Shown here: in pieces, positions 1-7,201 of the stretch
Layout of the letters: the number at the start of each line of letters is the position of its first letter
Numbering within the stretch: the stretch's first letter is position 1
Assembly: GCA_020426505.1 (NCBI GenBank)
Contig: JAGQPX010000066.1
Span: forward strand, 1 to 63,928
Length of the DNA stretch: 63,928 nucleotides
From: Planctomycetaceae bacterium
GTDB taxonomy: Bacteria > Planctomycetota > Planctomycetia > Planctomycetales > Planctomycetaceae
Direction: 5' to 3'
Position numbers and translations under genes: made by a program
The notes under the pieces: generated by a model
Database searches by the model: none
Seen by the model: the letters and a program-made list of their open reading frames with translations, nothing else
Told to the model about the DNA's origin: nothing

Positions 1-140
1 ACACTTAAACAACCGCCGCACTAGTCGTTCTCGCCGACACGTCTATCCGATGTCGGATCGTGCGAGGCGGTCGACGTTCGATGACAATCCGAGTATGCTG
101 AGTTCGGGTAGGACATTCGCGTTCCACGGGAGGACACGCC

Positions 141-677
141 ATGGCGGACGATTCCACGACATTGCGGGCCGGTCATCAGGACGATGCTCTCCTCCTTCAC
201 GCGGGAGGACGACTGACGGCTGAGTTCTGTCCGGCCATCAAGGCATACTGTAACGAGGACGGACATGGAGCATGCCGGCGAGTCCATGTCCATTTGCATG
301 AGTGCATCTACTTCGACAGCACGTTCCTCGGCACGCTCCTCTGCCTGCGCGGCAAGTTTGGTGAGGAGGGTGTGATCCTGATGACTCCCAGCGAAGAGTG
401 CCTCGAAGGTCTCAAACGGATGGGAGCCCACGTGCTATTCCCCATCCTCAAAGACCCGCTGCCGGGCGACGTCGACTGGACCTCACTCACCGAGCGGGTG
501 GCCAGCCGTGACGAGTTCGACTTTCAGCACAACGTTCTCGAAGCCCACGTCGAACTCGCCCGCATGCCCGGTCCGATGCAGAAGGTCTACGAGCCAATCG
601 CCCGGCAGGCTCAAAAGGAGTTCGACGAGAAGTTCAACTGGGACTCGGACACCATCAGGATGCCGCGGCCGAAATAG
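141..677 (+). CDS. STAS-domain (anti-sigma-factor antagonist-like) protein
   Basis: The 178-residue product resembles the SpoIIAA/STAS fold. It has a beta-rich N-terminus and a core segment around residues 57-66 (YFDSTFLGTL) that matches the Asp-Ser-Thr/Ser loop where antagonists are phosphorylated by their anti-sigma kinase. A Leu/Met-rich helix follows near 88-100. The family acts in partner-switching signalling, binding an anti-sigma kinase when unphosphorylated. The start is supported by a GGAGG at 129-133. The C-terminal 70 residues extend beyond a minimal STAS domain and are charged. No kinase or sigma gene lies next to it here, so the partner is unknown. The STAS call is by motif and length; the role is inferred. 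Confidence 0.75.
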   Translation: MADDSTTLRAGHQDDALLLHAGGRLTAEFCPAIKAYCNEDGHGACRRVHVHLHECIYFDSTFLGTLLCLRGKFGEEGVILMTPSEECLEGLKRMGAHVLFPILKDPLPGDVDWTSLTERVASRDEFDFQHNVLEAHVELARMPGPMQKVYEPIARQAQKEFDEKFNWDSDTIRMPRPK

Positions 678-681
678 GGAC

Positions 682-755
682 GGGGTCAGGCACCATTTTG
701 GATAAGGCGCTTCAGTGACCTCGCAAGCCTGCACGCCGAAATGGTCCCTGACCCC
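682..755. repeat. Intergenic palindrome, GGGGTCAGG...CCTGACCCC type
   Basis: Two 20-base arms (682-701 and 736-755) are reverse complements at 18 of 20 positions, separated by 34 bases. The outer ends read GGGGTCAGG and CCTGACCCC. It sits directly behind the STAS gene and has no U-tract, so it looks more like a dispersed REP-type palindrome than a simple terminator. Confidence 0.7.
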
Positions 756-897
756 TTCTCACCCCGAATTCTTCTCGAAATAGGCAGGATTTCCGTGATC
801 CGCCGGCACGCGGCCTCCGTTACATTTGACTGTTGATGCTCACCTCGTCCGGGATATCCGGTACCGATCGATCTGCTCACCCCGCATCCATCCCCCC

Positions 898-1299
898 ATG
901 CAAATCAGCGACGACGAACTGTTGGCCTACCTCGACGAACAACTCCCAGCCGAGCGGGCGACGGCGGTGGAGAAAGAACTTCGGTCGTCCTCCGTCCTCC
1001 GTCAACAGGCAGCTTTGCTGGTGAGGCGTCGCGATCAGGGGGGACACACCGTCGGCGAAATCTGGCGTCGCAACCGCCTGAGCTGCCTCACCCGCAGCCA
1101 ACTCGGCAGCTACCTCCTCGGCACGGCGAGCGACGACCTCACCGACTACATCGACTTCCACCTCCGCACGATCGGCTGCCGCCTCTGCGAAGCCAACCTC
1201 AACGACCTCCACGAGTCCAGCCAATCCCCCGAAGACACCTCCCGCCGCCGCCGCAAGTTCTTCGAGTCGTCTGCGGGGAATCTGCGGTCGTCGAGATGA
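898..1299 (+). CDS. Small anti-sigma-factor-like protein (planctomycete type)
   Basis: This 133-residue protein starts at ATG 898 (MQISDDELLAYLDEQLPAE). Its N-terminal helix has the pattern of zinc-finger anti-sigma domains (D-E-L-L-A-Y-L-D-E-x-L). The middle holds GEIWRRNRLSCLTR, and a C-L-C pair sits near residue 95 (GCRLCEAN). Similar small proteins recur in planctomycetes, often beside sigma factors or kinases; their function is unproven. The longer reading frame from 826 adds a region with no family resemblance, so the ATG at 898 is preferred. The last ~130 bases are repeated, diverged, at 3041-3168. Confidence 0.7.
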   Translation: MQISDDELLAYLDEQLPAERATAVEKELRSSSVLRQQAALLVRRRDQGGHTVGEIWRRNRLSCLTRSQLGSYLLGTASDDLTDYIDFHLRTIGCRLCEANLNDLHESSQSPEDTSRRRRKFFESSAGNLRSSR

Positions 1300-1468
1300 C
1301 TGGAACGAGCATGGGGTCCAGAACAGCATTTCAAGAAGCTGGTCGTGTACGAGGCAAAGAGTCCCCATCGGCGTCGATCTTCACGGTTGGTCTCGTTTCC
1401 TCGTGCGATACATGCAGATTCGGTCTTGAAATCACACTTACTTATCTGGTCGCGGGAGAGCGATTCAC

Positions 1469-2116
1469 ATGAAGTCCGACCTGGATTCTGACATCGAATC
1501 GTGCTTGGCGTATGCCGTGTTGCGCGACCCAGACAATTGGATTGGTGGCCCGTCAACACAACACTTACAGGAGTTCTGGATGGGGGCCTTTCTCCGACGG
1601 GATTATGTGGGGCCACGGATTCCCGATGGTCGCATCTTCGGCGTCCTCAACGAGCCCGCGTTCAATAAGCAATTCGTCGATGCAACCCGTCGTCCACAGC
1701 TGACAATTCGATGGGCGACAGCCATTGCAATGACTGACCTCTCTCTCTCCGCAGGGTTCAACAAGCTCAAAGATGCCGCGTTTGACTGGCACAGGCAATA
1801 TGGACTCACCATGGTTGAGCCTTCAGGTGAATCTGCCGTCGATACCGAAGGCCAATTCTGGGAGAGCTTTGCGAATCGCCCCGCTTTGTTTATGGGCAAT
1901 GATACAGGCTGGACCCTCTATTGCTTCCTCAACGGCATGAAAAAAGGCGGTGATTGGCTCGGCCTTCATTCGATGCCGCAACTCGATGAAATCGTCACGG
2001 GCATCGCTCGACGGTCAGAGCGCGCATATGGTTCGCCATTTGCCGCATTTCGCGTTTACAATGCTAAGGGACTACTGGAGTGGGTTGGTCTGCCCAGTCC
2101 CGAATCTGCCAACTAA
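1469..2116 (+). CDS. Hypothetical protein, 215 residues
   Basis: I do not recognise this protein. It starts at an ATG with GGGAG at 1456-1460. The product is soluble-looking, with no signal peptide or membrane segment. It is acidic and aromatic-rich (several Trp, Phe and Tyr), which is typical of small immunity-type or effector-related proteins. It opens a run of small unrelated genes lying between the anti-sigma-like gene and a displaced copy of that gene's 3-prime end. Base use looks less GC-rich than its neighbours, which hints at transfer. An immunity-like role is only a contextual guess. Confidence 0.6.
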   Translation: MKSDLDSDIESCLAYAVLRDPDNWIGGPSTQHLQEFWMGAFLRRDYVGPRIPDGRIFGVLNEPAFNKQFVDATRRPQLTIRWATAIAMTDLSLSAGFNKLKDAAFDWHRQYGLTMVEPSGESAVDTEGQFWESFANRPALFMGNDTGWTLYCFLNGMKKGGDWLGLHSMPQLDEIVTGIARRSERAYGSPFAAFRVYNAKGLLEWVGLPSPESAN

Positions 2117-2300
2117 CAATTGTGTGAACCCGAGTGACGTGGTGTTTGCCGTCAACGTCAATTGTCCCTCTCGGTTACAGCTTTTGAAATCCTACTCTAT
2201 TTAGAATCTCAGCGACAATTTGACGACGTATGCAAGTTGAAGAAGTGTCTTTTGAGCTATCTGGTGCTAAGTCACTGCAGAAAACGATCGAGGCCACAAC

Positions 2301-2549
2301 GTGCAGTCTCCCGAACGGCGAATCGTAAAAAGTCGTGAAGACCTTGAACGGTTCATTTTCGATTTACTCGACGACAACGATGCCTTTGAGTGGGATAACG
2401 AAACCGCCTACGCATATTTGCAGGCGATGGCGGCATGGCTGCATGATTCGGAAGGCTTCTACCACAACATCGGTGAACCGCATGACCCCAACCACGCATC
2501 ATGGCAGTTGTTCGCCGATATGTTGCAGGCAGCAGCGGTCTATGAATGA
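2301..2549 (+). CDS. DUF7660-like small protein
   Basis: This 82-residue acidic protein starts at GTG 2301. The pattern KSREDLERFI near the N-terminus, then ETAYAYLQAMAAWLHD and a C-terminal SWQLFADMLQAAAVYE, matches my memory of the DUF7660 family, small proteins of unknown function often seen in immunity-gene neighbourhoods. There is no signal peptide. It is full length for the family. The family call is from remembered sequence pattern and should be treated as moderately sure. Confidence 0.65.
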   Translation: MQSPERRIVKSREDLERFIFDLLDDNDAFEWDNETAYAYLQAMAAWLHDSEGFYHNIGEPHDPNHASWQLFADMLQAAAVYE

Positions 2550-2567
2550 TGCGACGGGTGAACGACG

Positions 2568-3005
2568 ATGCAAAAACGCGATACTGCGGAGACCGCCAGA
2601 GTCCAATTCCCGCGCCTCACTCGGCGAGAACGTTGGGGCATTCTCGCGATTGTGATTCTCTGTGCCGTGGAGATCGGGGTGTACTACGCAGCAGTCGTGT
2701 ATCCCAGACGCGTATCACGCTACGAGGAACTGAGTGAGTACATCGGGAGACGCATCACTTTCGAGACGATTCACGATGATTCAAACAAGGCTCACGAACT
2801 TGTCTTTCTCGAAGGCCAGCCCATTCGATTCTCGCACACGATGGGTGGAATCGACTGGACGCCTCAAGATGATGAATACTGCATCGTCGTCGGCACGCTC
2901 GAACACGAACCACGCAACATGTACGACATTCCCTATTGCCTCACACGTGCGGAGTATTTCCCGATCAGTGAAGTGGGCCACGTCCAGCGTGGTTCAGCCG
3001 ATTGA
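2568..3005 (+). CDS. Single-pass membrane protein of unknown function
   Basis: The 145-residue product has one clear membrane helix at about residues 22-44 (WGILAIVILCAVEIGVYYAA), preceded by a basic, Arg-rich N-terminus, so the bulk (about 100 residues) should lie outside the cytoplasm. No known domain was recognised. It follows the DUF7660-like gene by 18 bases on the same strand, so the two may be co-transcribed. Confidence 0.5.
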   Translation: MQKRDTAETARVQFPRLTRRERWGILAIVILCAVEIGVYYAAVVYPRRVSRYEELSEYIGRRITFETIHDDSNKAHELVFLEGQPIRFSHTMGGIDWTPQDDEYCIVVGTLEHEPRNMYDIPYCLTRAEYFPISEVGHVQRGSAD

Positions 3006-3040
3006 GCTGCGTTTGATGATCGTGGATGGCTCAGATTGCC

Positions 3041-3168
3041 GAACGATCTGCTGCCGTCATTGCGATGCCAACCTAAACGACCTCCATGAATTCGGCCCTC
3101 CTGAGGACACCTCCCGCCGCCACAAGTTCTTCGAGTCGTCTGCCGGAAACCTGCGTTCTTCGAAGTAA
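3041..3168 (+). pseudogene. Displaced 3-prime end of the anti-sigma-like gene
   Basis: In one frame this stretch reads CRHCDANLNDLHE...HKFFESSAGNLRSSK followed by a stop, matching the C-terminal ~40 residues of the gene at 898-1299 (CRLCEANLNDLHE...RKFFESSAGNLRSSR). By eye the two DNA copies agree at roughly four bases in five, with two 3-base gaps that keep the frame. There is no upstream coding part: similarity stops near 3041. This is a gene fragment, not an intact gene. Confidence 0.8.
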
Positions 3169-3318
3169 AGGAAGGAAGTTTCGTTGTGAGATTGTAACCC
3201 ACGTCACCGAGTCTTGTTCAGATGTTCGTGCCATGCAGGAAGTTATTGGAGACGAGGCGCTCATCCGAAGCATGCGGGTGACGATCAGCGACTTCCCGTA
3301 AACAAGTTACACGTAGCA

Positions 3319-3546
3319 GTGTCTTCCCTCAAAGAATACGATTTCGTCAGGGTTGTCTCACTCGCCTCAGCGCGAGTTGACAACTCAATAAGCAAGCGTC
3401 AACCGATGATTGGCGATACAGGAACGATTGTATTTGTATTAGCCGAAGGCGAGTTCATCGTCGAATCAGTCAATTGTGACGGATCCACGGTTTGGCTTTG
3501 CGACTTTCGCGAGGTCGACCTAGCCCTTGTCCAGCGTCCCGCGTAA
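3319..3546 (+). CDS. DUF4926-like small protein
   Basis: From GTG 3319 the product is 75 residues: KEYDFVRVV, then GDTGTIVFVL, then a C-terminal GSTVWLCDFREVDLAL. This D-x-V-x-L...GDxGTIV...D-L layout fits DUF4926, a small SH3-like family found beside toxin- or immunity-type genes. An upstream in-frame ATG at 3214 would add a Cys/His-rich stretch without family resemblance, so the internal GTG is preferred, although no good ribosome site is visible before it. Confidence 0.5.
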   Translation: MSSLKEYDFVRVVSLASARVDNSISKRQPMIGDTGTIVFVLAEGEFIVESVNCDGSTVWLCDFREVDLALVQRPA

Positions 3547-3658
3547 CAAGGCGTTGCACCCGATCGCCAAAACGCTTTGTCAGATGGTGCATTCAACATA
3601 CGACGTTGAAGTGATACTCTCCTTCAGGATTCGGAGACCATCCGGGAGGTGACTGACG

Positions 3659-4618
3659 ATGTTGGGCATTGACTTGGGGTTGGATTACAGTTTGATTGCG
3701 GCTTGTTTTGGGGCGGAGCCGCGGGTGTTGGAGGATCGGGCGGGGGACAGAAAGATTCCGTCCGTCATTGCCGTTGATGAGGGCGGGGGAGTGCTTGTTG
3801 GTCGGGATGCTGAGCAGCGGCTGGCGCGTGATGCGGAGGTGGGGTGGGCAGGGTTCTATGCCGAGATCGGCAAGGAGACGCAGCGTGAGTTCGGCGGACG
3901 GAGTTGGACGGCGGAGCAGTGCACGCAGCAGCTTCTGGAAGCGATGCGGGTGATCGCGGAGCAGCAGGCTGACAGTCTTGACGGGACGACGGCTTTGGCG
4001 GTGCCGGCTTACTTCAATGACAGTCAGCGGTGGGCCGTGATGCAGGCGGCCCGCAAAGCCGGCTTCGAGAATCCGCGTCTCGTCAACCAGCCGACGGCTG
4101 CCACGCTGGGCTACTGTTATGAGGACCCCAGAAGCCGCGAGCTGGTCCTTGTGCTCGACTTGCGGGAGGACGGATTCGATGTCACAGTCATCAATGTGCG
4201 CGGGATCGAACTGGAGATCCTCTCTTCCGACGGCCTGTTGGAATGGGAACCGTCTCTCGCGGCTGATCCTGAACGCTTCTGGCAATCGGTCCAGCCTCCC
4301 ATCAATCGAGCCCTCAAGGAAGCGGGCGTGTCGGCTGAGCAACTGGATGACGTTCTGCTGACCGGCGACACCGACAAGCTGCGACTGCTGAGCGGTCATC
4401 TGCAAAACGAACTCGGCCATGCCGGCAACACGCACGTCACACCGGACGAAGCGGTCGCACGTGGTGCAGCGATCTTCGCAAAGGCCTACGGCGATAAGAG
4501 CATTACGCCTGCCGTCTTCACCGGCGAAGAAGTTTCCTTGTCCAGTTCCGGCTGCTTTGGAGCGGTGCTGTTCCTGCTGACGTCGGCTTACGTCCTTGTG
4601 ACGAGAGGACTCTGGTAA
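3659..4618 (+). CDS. Truncated Hsp70/DnaK-like protein with C-terminal membrane segment
   Basis: The 319-residue product follows the Hsp70 nucleotide-binding domain: GIDLGLDYS at 3-11 (phosphate loop 1), VPAYFNDSQR at 115-124, NQPTAATLGY at 143-152, a degenerate DLREDGFDVTV at 167-177 (DnaK has a G-rich version), LLTGDTDKL at 233-241, and TPDEAVARGAAIFA at 261-274. From the second phosphate motif to TPDEAV there are about 95 residues rather than the roughly 170 of DnaK, so much of lobe II is missing. There is no substrate-binding domain. Residues 298-316 form a hydrophobic membrane segment. The start has GGGAGGTGA upstream (3644-3652). ATPase activity is doubtful. Confidence 0.85.
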   Translation: MLGIDLGLDYSLIAACFGAEPRVLEDRAGDRKIPSVIAVDEGGGVLVGRDAEQRLARDAEVGWAGFYAEIGKETQREFGGRSWTAEQCTQQLLEAMRVIAEQQADSLDGTTALAVPAYFNDSQRWAVMQAARKAGFENPRLVNQPTAATLGYCYEDPRSRELVLVLDLREDGFDVTVINVRGIELEILSSDGLLEWEPSLAADPERFWQSVQPPINRALKEAGVSAEQLDDVLLTGDTDKLRLLSGHLQNELGHAGNTHVTPDEAVARGAAIFAKAYGDKSITPAVFTGEEVSLSSSGCFGAVLFLLTSAYVLVTRGLW

Positions 4619-4718
4619 GCGACGTGTGTGTGTAACCCAACTTTCGGTGTTACCATCGTTACCAGGACACGTCTTTAGGCAATCTCAACCTACTGCGATC
4701 GGATTTCGGGAGTATTCC

Positions 4719-5147
4719 GTGTTCGGCATCTTGCGACGACTCTTTGGGAATGGCGGTGATCGTCAGCGTCTTCAGCCGGAGGCGAGTTTTGTTGTCACCT
4801 GTGACGAGGAATCCGTCGTCTGTCAGAGACCGAACGGGGACAAGAAACAGGTGCGTTGGGACGACCTCCGTGCTGTGCTTATTGAGACAAACGATACCGG
4901 GCCGTGGGGGACCGATGTGTATTGGTTGCTTGTCGGTCGTGACGCGCAGTCGGGTTGCGTTGTGCCACAAGGAGCGACTGGTGAAGAAGCACTTCTCACT
5001 CAGCTGCAGCAACTGCCAGGGTTTGACAACGAAGCGTTGATCGAGGCGATGGGCTCGACGGAAAATCAGAAATTCCTGTGCTGGGAAGCAGCCGACTATA
5101 GCGGGGGACGGATAAGTGTAGCGTCCACAGCGGCGGACCGTGCATGA
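4719..5147 (+). CDS. Conserved hypothetical protein (GPWGTDVYWLL family)
   Basis: GTG 4719 is preferred, with GGGAG at 4708-4712, giving 142 residues. The pattern VRWDDLRAVLIETNDTGPWG, then VYWLLVG, then LPGFDNEALIEAMG and FLCW, is one I recall from a widespread family of small conserved proteins of unknown function. It is soluble, without signal peptide. It lies about 100 bases behind the Hsp70-like gene on the same strand. Its last dozen codons lie inside a palindromic repeat (5116-5182), so its natural C-terminus may have been replaced. Confidence 0.65.
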   Translation: MFGILRRLFGNGGDRQRLQPEASFVVTCDEESVVCQRPNGDKKQVRWDDLRAVLIETNDTGPWGTDVYWLLVGRDAQSGCVVPQGATGEEALLTQLQQLPGFDNEALIEAMGSTENQKFLCWEAADYSGGRISVASTAADRA

Positions 5148-5182
5148 AACGTAGGCGTTTTGGCGCCCAAACGCCGCTACAC
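5116..5182. repeat. Palindromic element GTGTAGCG...CGCTACAC
   Basis: The outer arms GTGTAGCG (5116-5123) and CGCTACAC (5175-5182) are perfect reverse complements. Inside lies a second hairpin made of GGCGTTTTGG and CCCAAACGCC. It lies between convergent genes and contains the stop codon of the upstream one. It could end transcription from both sides or be a REP-type element. Confidence 0.65.
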
Positions 5183-5248
5183 CAAAGTGCCCGTGGCACT
5201 AACCACCGTCCGCAGCTGGCCGGCGATACGTGTTGGGTCGTGTCGGTC

Positions 5249-6238
5249 TCAGGTTGACTGGCACAACTGTGCGGCCACGCGGATCGCTTCGATCATGCCG
5301 GTGGGGTCTGCTTCGAACCTGGCGGCGATGTCGAATGCGGTGCCGTGGCTGGGGCTGGTGCGGGTGATGGGGAGGCCGAGGGTGACGTTGACGGCGTGGC
5401 CGAAGGCGATCAGTTTGAGGGCGATGTGGCCCTGATCGTGATACATGGCGACGATGCCGTCGAACTCTCCGTCGACCGCTCGCTTGATCAATGTGTCTGC
5501 CGGGGCGGGGCCGTTGGCGTTGATATTGTGCTGCCGGGCTGACTCGACGGCGGGTGCGATGATGCTCGCCTCTTCGTTGCCGAACAGTCCGTTTTCGCCG
5601 GCGTGGGGGTTGAGGGCACAGACGCCGATCCGCGGGGAGTCGCAGCCGACGCGTCGGAGGAAGTTGTGGGTGAGTTCGATCGTGTCGGCGATACGGTCTT
5701 TCGACAGGAGTCGAGGCACGCTGGCGATCGAGGTGTGCAGAGTGGTATGAGCGACCGCAAGGCCGTGCGGGCTGCGGACGATGTCGCTGGGGGGGACGTA
5801 GAGCATCATGGCGAACTCGCTGACGCCGCAGCGTTCTGCGAGGATCTCCGTGTGACCCGGATAATCATGACCGGCGAGGTGCAGGGCGTACTTGCTGAGC
5901 GGTGCGGTGACGATGCCATCGACCGAGCCGTCGAGGGCCATGTCGATTGTGGTCGAGAGGCAGTCGAAAGCGGCTGCCCCCGCGCGGGCATCGACTATGC
6001 CGAGAGGAACGTCGATCAGGCCAGGGACGGTGACGTGCACGTTGTCAATGCCATCAAGAGCATGGGTGAGCCCGAGTCTGTCAGCGGTGCGTTGCAGGAT
6101 TTGTTCATCGCCAATGATCACCGGCTGACAACAGCTGCGAACGTTCTCGTCGGCAAGCGATCGAACCACGACTTCGGGACCGATGCCGGCGACGTCGCCG
6201 AGTGTGATGGCCAGCCGTGGGAGGGGCGAATCAGTCAC
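5249..6238 (-). CDS. pdxA: 4-hydroxythreonine-4-phosphate dehydrogenase
   Basis: PdxA oxidises 4-phosphohydroxy-threonine in the DXP-dependent pathway to pyridoxal phosphate. The 329-residue product has LAITLGDVAGIGPEVV at its N-terminus, GHTEILAERCG in the middle (the metal-binding His), and later MYHDQGHIALKL and RTSPSHGTAFDIA, all family hallmarks. The start is taken as GTG 6238 (VTDSPLPRLAITLGD); the longer frame to 6316 lacks family sequence. The start overlaps the rfbC stop by four bases, implying translational coupling. Length is normal for the family. The PdxA2 branch, which acts on other sugar acid phosphates, cannot be fully excluded. Confidence 0.93.
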   Translation of the reverse strand: MTDSPLPRLAITLGDVAGIGPEVVVRSLADENVRSCCQPVIIGDEQILQRTADRLGLTHALDGIDNVHVTVPGLIDVPLGIVDARAGAAAFDCLSTTIDMALDGSVDGIVTAPLSKYALHLAGHDYPGHTEILAERCGVSEFAMMLYVPPSDIVRSPHGLAVAHTTLHTSIASVPRLLSKDRIADTIELTHNFLRRVGCDSPRIGVCALNPHAGENGLFGNEEASIIAPAVESARQHNINANGPAPADTLIKRAVDGEFDGIVAMYHDQGHIALKLIAFGHAVNVTLGLPITRTSPSHGTAFDIAARFEADPTGMIEAIRVAAQLCQST

Positions 6239-6777
6239 GCGAACGACTCCGCCTCGGCAAAGGGGGTGCCGCCTGCGTCCTTGTCGGAGAGGACCGGCGG
6301 TTCTGTCAGCGGCCAATCGATGCCGATGTCTGGATCGTTCCAGTAGACGGTGCGTTCATGCTCGGGAGCGTAGAAGTCGGTGCATTTGTAGAGCACGTCC
6401 GCAATGTCACTGAGCACGTAGAAGCCATGGGCGAAGCCTTCGGGGATGTAAAAAGTCTGTCGGGTTTCGTCATTGAGGATTTGTCCGACCCACTGGCCGA
6501 ATGTGGGCGAACTCCTTCGCATGTCGACCGCGACGTCGAAGATTTCGCCTCGCATGACGGAGACGAATTTGCCCTGCGGATGCTGAATCTGATAGTGCAA
6601 GCCTCGGAGGATGCCCTTTTGCGAACGCGAGAGGTTGTCCTGCACGAAGGTGATGTCGAAGCCGGCCTCTGCGAGTTTGCGTTTGTGGTACGTCTCCATG
6701 AAGAAGCCCCGATGATCGCCGTGGACTTGCGGTTCGATCAGCAGGACATCCGGGATCTGTGTGGGGGTGATCTTCAC
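6235..6777 (-). CDS. rfbC: dTDP-4-dehydrorhamnose 3,5-epimerase
   Basis: RfbC (RmlC) epimerises dTDP-4-keto-6-deoxyglucose at C3 and C5 on the way to dTDP-L-rhamnose for surface polysaccharide. The 180-residue cupin product carries the family signatures DHRGFFMETY near residue 21, LRGLHYQ near 58 (catalytic His), GEIFDVAVDMR, and YIPEGFAHGFYVL. Length is normal. The other rhamnose genes (rfbA, B, D) are not in this window; instead it is coupled to pdxA, an unusual partner. Confidence 0.95.
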   Translation of the reverse strand: MKITPTQIPDVLLIEPQVHGDHRGFFMETYHKRKLAEAGFDITFVQDNLSRSQKGILRGLHYQIQHPQGKFVSVMRGEIFDVAVDMRRSSPTFGQWVGQILNDETRQTFYIPEGFAHGFYVLSDIADVLYKCTDFYAPEHERTVYWNDPDIGIDWPLTEPPVLSDKDAGGTPFAEAESFA

Positions 6778-7201
6778 AGGTCACTCGTGGTTTGTGATGG
6801 CCGGTTGGTTTGGGGTGGATCGTAGCAATCGCGTGGCAGGTGCCATAGGGCGCGGCGCTGGGACGGAGTGGTGGAGTGGCACGGTGGCAGAGTGGCAAGG
6901 TGAAAGAGTGACAGGAGAGAGTTCCTGGGGGGATGATGGTCAAATCTCAAGGTGACGTGAGAAGATTGTGTGCGTTCGTGCGTTCTCTCTTCTGCGGATG
7001 TTGCGGTTTTGCCTCAATTCCGTAAATTCTGCGTGGACACTGTTTTTCCTAAGACGAGCACCATCGAACGAACGGCGAAGCGGCTGAGTGTGAGACAACC
7101 TCAGCAACTTGCCAAGCGTGCTGTGGTCTGCGTATCGTGTAGTGACGAGAGTTCTTAGAGCTGAGAACCGTTAAGTCGGAACCTTCAAGGAGATCTCAAG
7201 G
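6778..7201. other. Divergent intergenic region
   Basis: This 424-base spacer lies between the divergent rfbC and protease genes and should hold promoters for both. A purine-rich stretch of short GTGG/AGTGG repeats runs from about 6855 to 6930. I saw no coding frame of quality and could not pick a promoter with confidence. Confidence 0.5.

Noticed and set aside
682..755. A rho-independent terminator
   Set aside because: The stem is strong, but the 34-base centre and absence of a U-tract fit a dispersed palindrome better.
1300..3040. An insertion sequence or prophage as source of the orphan block
   Set aside because: No transposase, integrase or terminal inverted repeats were found between the repeated gene ends.
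5603..6346. A 247-codon plus-strand frame
   Set aside because: It is antisense to pdxA, which has all family motifs.
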